In this document: positions 50,741 through 59,322 of the stretch, in pieces
Layout of the letters: every line of letters begins with the position of its first letter
Position numbering within the stretch: position 1 is the first letter of the stretch
Origin: Owenweeksia sp.
GTDB lineage: Bacteria > Bacteroidota > Bacteroidia > Flavobacteriales > Schleiferiaceae
Reading direction: 5' to 3'
NCBI GenBank assembly: GCA_002695025.1
Contig: NZNV01000019.1
Location: forward strand, 93,620 to 157,619
Length of the DNA stretch: 64,000 nt
Program-made: the position numbers and the translations under genes
Notes under the pieces: model-generated
Database searches by the model: none
What the model saw: the letters and a program-made list of their open reading frames with translations, nothing else
What the model was told of the DNA's origin: nothing

Positions 50741-51811
50741 ATGTTTGATTTGACCGACCGTATTTCAGCTTTTGAGATTTTAGGTCGTTTTTTGGGTCAG
50801 TATGAAAAAGAAAGGGATGATAAAGATCTTGAAAAACTGAACCAATACTTCCTGGAGGATCTGCACCGGAATATTCAACAGGCGGGCATCTACAATAATT
50901 GGTTTACGGTTAACAATGTAAAGTTTGCCCTGCAGCAATGGAGTGAAGCCCTCACCCGTCAGCAGCTTGAAAACTGGACCCAACGTTACCCGGCAGATCA
51001 CTTTGAACAGGACTCTCCAAAAACCATTGCCATTATCATGGCCGGTAATATTCCTATGGTAGGGTTTCATGACCTGCTATCCGTTTTATTGAGCGGGCAC
51101 AAAGCCCTGGTAAAGCCTTCGGGTGATGATGAAATACTCATCCCCTTTATTACACAGGTATTGGTGGCCATTGATCGCAGGTTTGCTCCTTTTATAAGTT
51201 TTTCTGAAGGTAAACTCACCGATTTTGATGCCGTTATTGCCACCGGCAGCGATAATTCCTCACGTTATTTTGATTACTACTTTGGCAAATACCCCCATAT
51301 TATCCGTAAAAACCGGACTTCCGCTGCCATACTTAATGGCGAGGAGAGTGAGGAGGAGTTAATGGAACTCAGCAACGATATCTTTCGCTATTTTGGGCTG
51401 GGCTGCCGTAGCGTTTCTAAATTGTACCTGCCGCAAGGTTTTGATTTGGATCGTCTTTTCAAGGCCTTTTTCCATCAAAAAGAGGTTGTTGACAATAAAA
51501 AATATGGCAATAATTACGATTACAACCGCGCCATTTATATGATGGAAAGACACTCCTTCCTGGAAAATGGTTTTATGATCCTGAAGGAAAGTGAAGACCT
51601 GCACTCACCAGCTTCGGTGGTATACTATGAGTATTACCAAAGCCCGGATGAACTGAAGGAGAAATTAAGCGGCTTAACGGAAAAATTGCAGTGCGTGGTA
51701 GGCCGGCCTGGCATAGTGGCCACGGAAATTAATTTCGGACAAGCCCAAAACCCGCAGTTATGGGATTATGCCGACAAAGTAGACACCCTGAAATTTTTAC
51801 GTACCGTTTAA
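50741..51811 (+). CDS. Acyl-CoA reductase (LuxC family)
   Basis: 356 aa from ATG 50741. A TTG at 50711 lies inside the palindrome and is rejected. LuxC-type enzymes reduce acyl-CoA to fatty aldehyde with NADPH. Family features: KTIAIIMAGNIPMVGFHDLL (nucleotide-binding region), LLSGHKALVKPSGDDEILIP, and the catalytic cysteine in FRYFGLGCRSVSKLYLPQGF. Length is normal for the family. Its product may feed lipid or wax metabolism. Divergent from the ferredoxin across a shared palindrome, so both may be controlled together. Confidence 0.88.
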   Translation: MFDLTDRISAFEILGRFLGQYEKERDDKDLEKLNQYFLEDLHRNIQQAGIYNNWFTVNNVKFALQQWSEALTRQQLENWTQRYPADHFEQDSPKTIAIIMAGNIPMVGFHDLLSVLLSGHKALVKPSGDDEILIPFITQVLVAIDRRFAPFISFSEGKLTDFDAVIATGSDNSSRYFDYYFGKYPHIIRKNRTSAAILNGEESEEELMELSNDIFRYFGLGCRSVSKLYLPQGFDLDRLFKAFFHQKEVVDNKKYGNNYDYNRAIYMMERHSFLENGFMILKESEDLHSPASVVYYEYYQSPDELKEKLSGLTEKLQCVVGRPGIVATEINFGQAQNPQLWDYADKVDTLKFLRTV

Positions 51812-51836
51812 ATTATCGTGGCTGATATTAAGCCCC

Positions 51837-51844
51837 TATATTTG
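51837..51844 (+). promoter_or_regulatory. -7 element before the PASTA operon
   Basis: TATATTTG fits TAnnTTTG. Transcription would begin near 51850, about 15 nt before the ATG at 51865. No consensus TTG is found 17-21 nt upstream. Confidence 0.5.
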
Positions 51845-51864
51845 GCGTTTGTTACCGGTATACC

Positions 51865-52719
51865 ATGAAACTGATCCGTTTTTTAAAAAGCAAATCCTTT
51901 TGGGCTAACCTTTTAGTAGCTGTAGTAGGTATTGCCCTTTTGATATGGGGTGTTAACGCAAGCCTGCGAGGCTATACCCACCATGGCGACAATATACAGG
52001 TTCCGGACCTGAGCCGTCTTTCGTACGAAGAAGCGGTCCGCAGGCTGGAATCAACCGAATTGGGATATGAGATCCTGGATTCTGCCGAATTCAATCCTGA
52101 ATATCCTCGTGGGAGCATTTTACAGCAATACCCCTATCCAGGCTCATTGGTAAAAGAAGGACGTGTGATCAAGCTCACCCTCAACCCCCTTAAGCCCCGG
52201 AAAATTGAACTGCCTGAGCTTATTGAAAAAACCAAACGAAGAGCCATCTATGACCTCCAGTCCAAAGGCTTTGAAGTAGGCGAACTGGAATACATCCCAT
52301 ATATCGGTAAAGATGTAGTGGTAGATGTAAAAGTTAACGGACGTTCCGTAAAAGCCAAAGCCCGTTTTGAAAAGGGCACCGTTGTACAACTCGTATTGGG
52401 CCAGGGCCTGGGAGGCTCCATGGTAAATGTGCCTTACCTGAAACGATTGACCCTGGCAGAAGCCGAAGAAAAGCTGCTGGCCGCATCCTTAAACAAAGGC
52501 TCAGTACGTTTTGATGAAAGTATACAGGATACCGCTGCAGCAGTGGTATACCAGCAATACCCCAACCCCAGCCATAAACCCTCGGTAAACATTGGGCAGC
52601 AAATAGATATCTGGCTTACGGATGATTATACCAAACTCCCGCTGGACTCGTTAGAGTATCTCCAATATGAAATACCGGACTCTTTAAGAAATGATGCAGA
52701 TACTACGCAAATCCCTTAA
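51865..52719 (+). CDS. Membrane-anchored PASTA-domain protein
   Basis: 284 aa. One N-terminal membrane helix (FWANLLVAVVGIALLIWGVN) is followed by three PASTA repeats in the periplasm: about residues 40-105 (IQVPDLSRLSYEEAVRRLES), 108-180 (IELPELIEKTKRRAIYDLQS), and 190-255 (VNVPYLKRLTLAEAEEKLLA). PASTA domains bind peptidoglycan fragments or stabilise septal complexes. No kinase or transpeptidase domain is attached. The next gene starts 29 nt before the end of this one, so the two are translationally coupled. Confidence 0.92.
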   Translation: MKLIRFLKSKSFWANLLVAVVGIALLIWGVNASLRGYTHHGDNIQVPDLSRLSYEEAVRRLESTELGYEILDSAEFNPEYPRGSILQQYPYPGSLVKEGRVIKLTLNPLKPRKIELPELIEKTKRRAIYDLQSKGFEVGELEYIPYIGKDVVVDVKVNGRSVKAKARFEKGTVVQLVLGQGLGGSMVNVPYLKRLTLAEAEEKLLAASLNKGSVRFDESIQDTAAAVVYQQYPNPSHKPSVNIGQQIDIWLTDDYTKLPLDSLEYLQYEIPDSLRNDADTTQIP

Positions 52720-54565
52720 CCTTACTTTCTTCATTGCACTTACCGCGCTGGGTCTGCATGCACAAAACCCCCGTGAAGAATTATTGGGCATTACCTCCCG
52801 TCCTACGCCACAGGGTAATAGCATTGAAAACGTAAAAAAGAAGGTGACGGGACTTGCTTTACCCGTTTCAGATGATTTCAGTTACGCCCAAAAAAGTTCT
52901 ATGCCCCGGCCCGGCTTGTGGCTGGATAGTAATGTTTACGTCAACACTACCTACAGTGTAGACCCTATAACTTTGGGGGTTGCCACTTTTGACGGCCTCA
53001 ACAAATACGGCCTTCCTTACAAACAAGGCCAGGTTGCTACAGACTCCACGGACATGCTCACTTCCCAGCCCATTAATCTGAGCGGTACTGCCGGAGAGGT
53101 AGTATTGTCATTTTATTTCCAAAGTGAAGGTCTTGGTGAACGGCCTACCAGCGAGGACTCATTGACCCTCTATTTTTACAGCCCCACCACCATGGAATGG
53201 AAATCGGTGTGGCGTACTTTGGGAGAGGACACCAAGCCTTTTGAGCTGGTGCAGATACCTATTACCCAAACCCGCTACCTGCAGGATAACTTTCAGTTCC
53301 GCTTTATAGCTTTTGGAAGCCCGGGCGGTGCTTTCGATATGTGGCATATTGACCGTGTTTTACTGGACGATGAAAGGGATACCACTAATACTTCCTTTTT
53401 TGACCTATCCTTTACTTCACCGGCCCCCTCCCTTCTAAAGGATTACACTTCCGTGCCCTGGTTCCATTATTCAAGCACCGTAGCCGGTCAGATCAACAGA
53501 AATGAGTGGGAAGTAGCCTATCGCAGAAACGTACTGCCTTCCAGCTCGTTTGGGTTGGGCCTTAAGCTCTATAAGATATTATATAACGGCAATGTGCTGG
53601 CTGAGAACACTTCACCCGATTTTGTAGAAGATGATGATGACATCGATAATGAGGTAAACCCCTTTACGGTTAATGTGGCTAACTTCCCGCTGCCTGCACC
53701 GCCCACTGGTGAGTTTGAATTAACCGCCATCAACACCTACAGCGGTGTTCCTATCGGGCAGAACGACTCCCTGATAAGCACCCAACGCTTCAGCAACTAT
53801 TACGCCTATGATGACGGCAGTGCAGAGCGGATATACCGTGTAACGGACAATCAAAATGGTTGCGTTATTTACAAATACGACCTGCGCGCTGCGGATACCT
53901 TGAAAGGCCTTTACATTTACTTTTTACCCGGTCTTGAGAATACTCCCAATAACACCTTTTCCATTGTAATTTTTGAGAATGATCAGGGTACACCCGGAAA
54001 CCTTATCTATGAATCCGATACCCTCTTCACACCCCAATACTCTTACACCAACCAATTCCTGGCCTATGCCCTTCCCCAGGACACTATTGGAGTATTGCTG
54101 GAAGGCAAACCCTATTTTATCGGTATACGCCAAACCAATAACACAGCAATAACCTTTGGTTTTGATGTAAATAGCGATACCCGCGCCAATGAGAATTTAT
54201 GGTATGGCCCAACCAATGACCTCTTTCCTTCTTTTTCTGAAGGAGCCATTATGATGCGTCCCTTCTTCAGGTATGTACCTGATGACATAGGGCTTATTGA
54301 GCAACCCACGATCAGGCTTAACTTCCAGGCTTATCCCAATCCCGTGTATGAGGATAGATTATACGTAGAGGTACCTCACGAAAACAGCCAGGAGACCTTC
54401 CATTATCGTCTTTTCTCACTTTCCGGACAATTGATACGGGAAGGAGCCTTGGATAGGGAAGCTATTGATGTGGCAAATTTGAAAAGCGGAGTCTACCTTC
54501 TGCAATTATCCTCATCGGACAGCCGTAAAGACCCGGCCTTCCAAAAAGTGGTAATTTCCCATTAA
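52691..54565 (+). CDS. T9SS type A sorting domain protein, 624 aa
   Basis: MMQILRKSLNLTFFIALTAL with GLHAQ is a signal peptide. The start overlaps the PASTA gene by 29 nt. The middle contains beta-sandwich segments of the jelly-roll type (GEVVLSFYFQSEGLGERPTS, GGAFDMWHIDRVLLDDERDT, YAYDDGSAERIYRVTDNQNG, GKPYFIGIRQTNNTAITFGF). The last 75 residues are a type A sorting domain (NFQAYPNPVYEDRLYVEVP to LKSGVYLLQLSSSDSRKD). No catalytic motif is recognised. Likely a large surface or secreted protein. The pseudouridine synthase follows with a 1-nt overlap. Confidence 0.85.
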   Translation: MMQILRKSLNLTFFIALTALGLHAQNPREELLGITSRPTPQGNSIENVKKKVTGLALPVSDDFSYAQKSSMPRPGLWLDSNVYVNTTYSVDPITLGVATFDGLNKYGLPYKQGQVATDSTDMLTSQPINLSGTAGEVVLSFYFQSEGLGERPTSEDSLTLYFYSPTTMEWKSVWRTLGEDTKPFELVQIPITQTRYLQDNFQFRFIAFGSPGGAFDMWHIDRVLLDDERDTTNTSFFDLSFTSPAPSLLKDYTSVPWFHYSSTVAGQINRNEWEVAYRRNVLPSSSFGLGLKLYKILYNGNVLAENTSPDFVEDDDDIDNEVNPFTVNVANFPLPAPPTGEFELTAINTYSGVPIGQNDSLISTQRFSNYYAYDDGSAERIYRVTDNQNGCVIYKYDLRAADTLKGLYIYFLPGLENTPNNTFSIVIFENDQGTPGNLIYESDTLFTPQYSYTNQFLAYALPQDTIGVLLEGKPYFIGIRQTNNTAITFGFDVNSDTRANENLWYGPTNDLFPSFSEGAIMMRPFFRYVPDDIGLIEQPTIRLNFQAYPNPVYEDRLYVEVPHENSQETFHYRLFSLSGQLIREGALDREAIDVANLKSGVYLLQLSSSDSRKDPAFQKVVISH

Positions 54566-55602
54566 TGAAAGCAGAACAGGATGGATTTTCCGAGGAATCG
54601 GAAAATGAAGAATTATACGAGCACCATCGTATTGTAGCCGATAGCGGCCAAAAGCCCTTACGCGTGGATAAATTTCTGGGCAATCTGCTGCCCAACACCT
54701 CCCGTAATAAGATCCAACAGGCGGCAGCGGCCGGCAATATTCACGTAAATCAAAAGGCGGTTAAAAGCAATTATCGCGTTAAGCCCAGTGATGTGGTGCA
54801 AGTAGTACTCTCCTACCCACCCCGGGAAATTGAGTTGATACCAGAAAATATCCCGCTGAATATTATTTATGAAGATGACCAGGTAATTGTGATCAACAAA
54901 ACGGCCGGCATCGTGGTACATCCTGGCTATGGAAATTATACCGGAACCCTGGTAAATGGGCTTATTTACCACTTTAACAACCTGCCCGGAAAGGATGAAG
55001 TCCGTCCGGGCCTGGTTCACCGGCTGGACAAGGACACCAGTGGCATTATGGTAATAGCTGCTGATGAATATGCCATGGCTCACCTGGCACGCCAGTTTTT
55101 TGAGCGCACCACCAATCGTGCGTACCAGGCCCTGGTTTGGGGAAACGTGGAAGAAGACCAAGGTACGATTACCGGGCATATCGGGCGCAGCAAAAAAGAC
55201 CGGAAAGTGTTTACGGTTTACCCCGAAGGTGACGAAGGCAAACATGCCGTTACACATTATCGTGTACTGGAACGTTTTGGCTATACCACCCTGGTGGAAT
55301 GCCGGCTGGAAACCGGCCGCACTCACCAGATCAGGGTACACATGAAGCATTTGGGTCACCCGCTCTTTAATGATAAGGAATACGGGGGAGATCATATCCT
55401 GAAAGGGACCACCTTCACTAAATACAAACAATTTGTAGCCAATTGTTTCGAACTATGTCCGCGACAGGCGCTTCATGCCAAAACCCTGGGTTTTGAGCAC
55501 CCCCGTACCCATGAAAGATTGTCTTTTGACTCAGATCTTCCACCGGATATGCAAGGACTTATCGACAAATGGCGGCACTACGCCAAACACAAGCTCAACT
55601 AG
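54565..55602 (+). CDS. RluA-family (RluD-type) 23S rRNA pseudouridine synthase
   Basis: 345 aa. The N-terminal S4 RNA-binding domain is about residues 30-95 (RVDKFLGNLLPNTSRNKIQQ). The catalytic domain carries HRLDKDTSGIMVIA, where the aspartate is the nucleophile, with ARQFFERTTNRAYQALVWG before and ETGRTHQIRVHMKHLGHPLF after. Members with S4 plus RluA act on 23S rRNA (uridines 1911/1915/1917 for RluD), though the target is not proven. The start ATG overlaps the preceding TAA by 1 nt, so it is in the PASTA operon. Confidence 0.93.
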   Translation: MKAEQDGFSEESENEELYEHHRIVADSGQKPLRVDKFLGNLLPNTSRNKIQQAAAAGNIHVNQKAVKSNYRVKPSDVVQVVLSYPPREIELIPENIPLNIIYEDDQVIVINKTAGIVVHPGYGNYTGTLVNGLIYHFNNLPGKDEVRPGLVHRLDKDTSGIMVIAADEYAMAHLARQFFERTTNRAYQALVWGNVEEDQGTITGHIGRSKKDRKVFTVYPEGDEGKHAVTHYRVLERFGYTTLVECRLETGRTHQIRVHMKHLGHPLFNDKEYGGDHILKGTTFTKYKQFVANCFELCPRQALHAKTLGFEHPRTHERLSFDSDLPPDMQGLIDKWRHYAKHKLN

Positions 55603-55662
55603 GCAATACATTCATCAGCTCAAGGCTTTACGGCAGTTTTTTTGTATTTTAGCACTATTCCT

Positions 55663-56790
55663 ATGAAGAACAAAAAGTTACCTTTTCTTTTAGCCCTATT
55701 TTCTATAACATTGGTATTAAGTCAATGTAAAAAAGATCAGTCCATCATCGTGAAGGATGAAGATCCCGGGCCTGAATGGCCGGGAGCCACACCTTATATC
55801 CTCCAGATCCCGGAGGGCTTTCCACCTAATCCCAATATCCCGGCTGACAATCCTATGACCGTAGAGGGCGTAAAACTCGGGCGCTTCCTCTTTTACGATA
55901 AGAGGCTTTCTAAAGACTTGAGCATGTCCTGCGGTAGCTGTCATCTGCAGAGAAACGCATTCTCCGATAAGGAGATACGCTCTATTGGCATACATGGAGA
56001 GCAAACCCGCAGGCACTCCATGGCCCTGTTTAACCTGGCCTGGCAGGAGCATTTTTTCTGGGACGGAAGGGCCATGTCCCTTGAAGAACAGGCTTTACAG
56101 CCTGTAACGGACAAAATTGAATTGGACAATGACTGGGAAACCGTAGTGGCACGGTTGGAAACGGATTCCGTTTATCCTGAAATGTTTAAGGCCGCTTTCG
56201 GCCCCGGCCCTATCTCCAAGGAAAATGCTGCAAAGGCCATAGCCCAGTTTGAGCGTAGTATAGTTTCGGCCAATAGTGAATTTGACCAGGTGGTACGCCT
56301 GCAAACCAAAGCTGACTTTAATGATCCGGGTGCTTCAAGGGCCTGGAACTTCTTTAATTCCGATATTGGAGGCGACTGCTTTCACTGCCACGGTGTAGGT
56401 GAAACATCTTTCCTGATGGGAGCCTTTGGCAATGATCTTCAGTTCTCCAACAATGGTCTGGATGATGTGGCCGATCAACTGGAGGATAAAGGATATGAGG
56501 AGGTGAGCGGTGACCCTAATGACCGCGCCAAGTTTAAGATCGGTTCCCTGCGGAATATTTTCTTTTCATCTCCGTATATGCACGATGGAAGCATACCGAA
56601 CCTGGACAGCCTCGTGGAATTCTACAACTTTGGAGGGCACGTTACCCCCACTACCGATCCCAACATGAAAGCAGCCGGTAAAGGACGTCAATGGACACGG
56701 GAACAGAAGGACGACCTGAAACGCTTTTTTGAAACCTTGACGGATTACGAATACCTCCAAAACCCGGATTATGCGGATCCCTTTGAGTAA
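55663..56790 (+). CDS. Di-heme cytochrome c peroxidase lipoprotein (copy 1)
   Basis: 375 aa from ATG 55663. MKNKKLPFLLALFSITLVLS and QC form a lipoprotein-like signal. Two CXXCH heme sites: SMSCGSCHLQRNAFSD near residue 85, and GDCFHCHGVGETSFLMG near 240. The MauG/CcpA-type peroxidase body is evident (NPMTVEGVKLGRFLFYDKRL, RHSMALFNLAWQEHFFWDGR, AFGPGPISKENAAKAIAQFE, RNIFFSSPYMHDGSIPNLDS). The function is reduction of H2O2 in the periplasm or MauG-like protein oxidation. It is 35 nt upstream of a paralogue. Confidence 0.92.
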   Translation: MKNKKLPFLLALFSITLVLSQCKKDQSIIVKDEDPGPEWPGATPYILQIPEGFPPNPNIPADNPMTVEGVKLGRFLFYDKRLSKDLSMSCGSCHLQRNAFSDKEIRSIGIHGEQTRRHSMALFNLAWQEHFFWDGRAMSLEEQALQPVTDKIELDNDWETVVARLETDSVYPEMFKAAFGPGPISKENAAKAIAQFERSIVSANSEFDQVVRLQTKADFNDPGASRAWNFFNSDIGGDCFHCHGVGETSFLMGAFGNDLQFSNNGLDDVADQLEDKGYEEVSGDPNDRAKFKIGSLRNIFFSSPYMHDGSIPNLDSLVEFYNFGGHVTPTTDPNMKAAGKGRQWTREQKDDLKRFFETLTDYEYLQNPDYADPFE

Positions 56791-56825
56791 GGTATTCTCT
56801 TTTTGACCATTTAAAAGCCCGGAAC

Positions 56826-57953
56826 TTGAGAGCATTACGGTATTCCATAGTACTTGCGCTTCTTTTGGTTATTGTTATCCTGAGCCGCTGTAAAAAGGAT
56901 ACTTCAGACCCAGACGTATCCGGCACCCTCTGGAACGGTGCTACTCCCTACACTTTTAAAATACCCGAAGGATTTCCCACGCCTAACATTCCTGCAGACA
57001 ATCCTATGACAGTAGAAGGCATAAAACTGGGCCGCTTTCTATTCTATGATCCCCGCCTTTCCAAAGATTCAAGCATGTCCTGTGGCAGCTGCCACCATCC
57101 ACGTTTTGCTTTTGCGGACGAAACACCTTCTTCCAAAGGCATCCACGGAGATCAAACCAGGCGCAACTCCATGCCACTTTTTAATTTGGCCTGGCAGCAA
57201 AATTTCTTTTGGGACGGAAGGGTTACCTCACTCGAAGATCAGGCCCTGCTCCCTGTCACGGACCAACTGGAGTTGGATAACAGCTGGGAAACGGTGGTAA
57301 AACGCCTGGAAGCTGACTCTGTATACCCTGCCATGTTCAAGGCAGCTTTCGGCCCAGATGCCATCACCAAGGAAAATGCGGCCAAAGCTATCGCCCAATT
57401 TGAACGAAGCATAGTATCAGCCGGAAGCGAGATGGATAAGGTAGTGCGACTTAAAACAAAAACAGCTTTTGATGACGCCAGGGCCCGGCAAGGTATGGAG
57501 TTCTTTGAAACACCCGTTCCGGCTGGCGCAGATTGCTTCCACTGCCACGGGGTACAATCTACTGCTTATATTATGGGGTCTCTGGGGGTACTTCAATTTT
57601 CAAACAACGGTCTTGATAAACCGGAAGACCGGCTAATAGACAGGGGTCGTGAAGAAGTAACCGGAAACCCGGATGACCGGGCCCTCTTTAAAATACCCTC
57701 GCTGCGGAATATAGCATTGAGCCGACCCTATATGCACGATGGCAGTATCCCTGATTTAGATAGCATAGTGGAGTTTTATAATTCAGGAGGCGATACTACC
57801 GGAAACACGGATATATTGCTAAGACACCCTGGCTTGGGACTGGAAAGGAATTGGACCATTGAACAAAAGGAAAGTCTTCTGGCCTTTTTAAGGTCTCTCA
57901 CGGACTACGACTACATCAGCAATCCTGACTATCAGGATCCCTTTGACAACTGA
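56826..57953 (+). CDS. Di-heme cytochrome c peroxidase lipoprotein (copy 2, TTG start)
   Basis: 375 aa. The start is TTG at 56826, giving LRALRYSIVLALLLVIVILS and RC, a lipoprotein-like signal aligned with copy 1. No ATG is available nearby. Heme sites are SMSCGSCHHPRFAFAD near residue 83 and DCFHCHGVQSTAYIMG near 240. The body matches copy 1 block by block (NPMTVEGIKLGRFLFYDPRL, RNSMPLFNLAWQQNFFWDGR, AFGPDAITKENAAKAIAQFE, RNIALSRPYMHDGSIPDLDS). It is clearly a tandem duplication that has since diverged. Confidence 0.93.
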   Translation: MRALRYSIVLALLLVIVILSRCKKDTSDPDVSGTLWNGATPYTFKIPEGFPTPNIPADNPMTVEGIKLGRFLFYDPRLSKDSSMSCGSCHHPRFAFADETPSSKGIHGDQTRRNSMPLFNLAWQQNFFWDGRVTSLEDQALLPVTDQLELDNSWETVVKRLEADSVYPAMFKAAFGPDAITKENAAKAIAQFERSIVSAGSEMDKVVRLKTKTAFDDARARQGMEFFETPVPAGADCFHCHGVQSTAYIMGSLGVLQFSNNGLDKPEDRLIDRGREEVTGNPDDRALFKIPSLRNIALSRPYMHDGSIPDLDSIVEFYNSGGDTTGNTDILLRHPGLGLERNWTIEQKESLLAFLRSLTDYDYISNPDYQDPFDN

Positions 57954-58048
57954 CAAACTGTAAGCGGGTAATACTTGCCTTACATGGCAATGAACAATTT
58001 CAAGGCTTTTTGTGTCTTTCAAAAATACACAACACAAAATTTTGTCCT

Positions 58049-58696
58049 ATGAAAAATGCATTACAAAAATGTATCGCCCTGCTCACCCTTGCCCTGATTA
58101 TTACTTCCTGTTCTCAAACGCAGGACCTTGCTCAAAACGATGGCCCCAATTACCGCTATAAAAAGGTATACGTGGGTAACAAGATCGTTTACCGCGATGT
58201 AGAGGATCAGGAAGCTACGGAAGAGACCACTGAAGCGGTTACTGAAGTAAGCGGGCAAAAAAATCTTGAACCGGTAAACACTGCTCAGGAAGAGGAGAGC
58301 CTTACTGTAACTGCCTCTGCAGAAACTCAGGAAACTGAAACGGCCGACAACCGTTCTTTTATGAAAGAGGTTGGACAGACTTTTGCCAATAACCTCAGGC
58401 AAACACGTAAGTATATCGCTACCGGAAGCTTTCTTACCGAACTCAGTAAACAAAAGCAAAGTGAGCGCCTGAGTGTTACTGATGCATCTGAAGAGGATGA
58501 CAACACCATGATGGGAGCCTATGAGATCTTCGCGATCCTTGGATTTGCCTTTGGAATAGTTAGTCTTTTTGGAGGCCTTATATTCGCCATTTTAGGTGTA
58601 ATCTTCAGTATCCTCGGTCTTAATTCAGGTTATCGCCTTTTCGCAACCATCGGCCTTATTTGCGCCATTGTAGGCTTTGTACTGGCTTTACTCTAA
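58049..58696 (+). CDS. Lipoprotein with two C-terminal membrane helices, 215 aa
   Basis: Start at ATG 58049 gives MKNALQKCIALLTLALIITS and CS, a lipoprotein signal. The frame from 58010 begins at a TTG and adds 13 residues. An acidic, threonine/glutamate-rich linker follows (EATEETTEAVTEVSGQKNLE, QETETADNRSF). The C-terminal third has two membrane helices (YEIFAILGFAFGIVSLFGG with LIFAILGVIFSILGL, and LFATIGLICAIVGFVLALL), like the DUF4190 double-helix module. A protein with a lipid anchor and membrane helices is unusual. The function is unknown. It overlaps the convergent rsmG stop by 4 nt. Confidence 0.7.
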   Translation: MKNALQKCIALLTLALIITSCSQTQDLAQNDGPNYRYKKVYVGNKIVYRDVEDQEATEETTEAVTEVSGQKNLEPVNTAQEEESLTVTASAETQETETADNRSFMKEVGQTFANNLRQTRKYIATGSFLTELSKQKQSERLSVTDASEEDDNTMMGAYEIFAILGFAFGIVSLFGGLIFAILGVIFSILGLNSGYRLFATIGLICAIVGFVLALL

Positions 58697-59322
58697 ACCT
58701 TAAAAGGAATATAGAGTACTTTTTTGGTTTCGAAGAAGTCCTGCTTGAAATAGTCCTGTAGTTCGAATATCCTGAAAAAGGGCAACGAGCTTACCTCTTC
58801 AGAAAGGTCACCACCTTTAAGATATAGAATACCATTGGAAAGTCCCTGTAGATTTTTACGGGGACTTTTTATTTTGCCTTTGGTCCAGGGCATAAAACGC
58901 GGTATTTGCGTTACCGCACGGGATACAATAAAATCATACGTCCCCTTTACCTTTTCTGCCCGGCCGTGCTCAGCCGTTACATTTTGAAGTTCCAGAGCCT
59001 GCGCCACTTCTTCCACCACCTTTATTTTTTTACCGATGGAATCCACCAGGTGAAAATGGGTTTCCGGGAATAGTATAGCCAGCGGAATACCGGGGAAACC
59101 TCCTCCCGTGCCTATATCCAATACAGCATCACCGGGTTCAAATGATTTCACCCTGGCTATACCCAGCGAATGAAGCACATGGTGGATGTAAAAATCCTCC
59201 ATATCCTTACGGCTGATCACATTGATCTTCGCATTCCACTCTTCGTATAAGCCCCTCAGTTTTCGGAACTGATCAATCTGCTCCGGTGAAAGGTCTTTAA
59301 AATATTGCAGTACTATTTCCAT
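58693..59322 (-). CDS. rsmG: 16S rRNA (guanine527-N7)-methyltransferase
   Basis: 209 aa SAM-dependent methyltransferase. The binding motif is VLDIGTGGGFPGIPLAILFP. The segment IHHVLHSLGIARVKSFEPGD precedes it, and FHLVDSIGKKIKVVEEVAQA with the acidic end of strand 2 follows. VSRAVTQIPRFMPWTKGKIK matches the catalytic region. It modifies G527 in the 530 loop of 16S rRNA. Loss in many bacteria gives low-level streptomycin resistance. The start overlaps the upstream glycosyltransferase by 10 nt and the stop overlaps the convergent lipoprotein by 4 nt. Confidence 0.96.
   Translation of the reverse strand: MEIVLQYFKDLSPEQIDQFRKLRGLYEEWNAKINVISRKDMEDFYIHHVLHSLGIARVKSFEPGDAVLDIGTGGGFPGIPLAILFPETHFHLVDSIGKKIKVVEEVAQALELQNVTAEHGRAEKVKGTYDFIVSRAVTQIPRFMPWTKGKIKSPRKNLQGLSNGILYLKGGDLSEEVSSLPFFRIFELQDYFKQDFFETKKVLYIPFKV

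Noticed and set aside
54658..55431. Open frame of 257 codons on the minus strand inside the pseudouridine synthase
   Set aside because: Antisense shadow of conserved RluA motifs. No signal peptide or motif of its own.
57975..57990. TTGCC/GGCAA stem after the second peroxidase
   Set aside because: Only 5 bp and no T-run. Not a convincing terminator.
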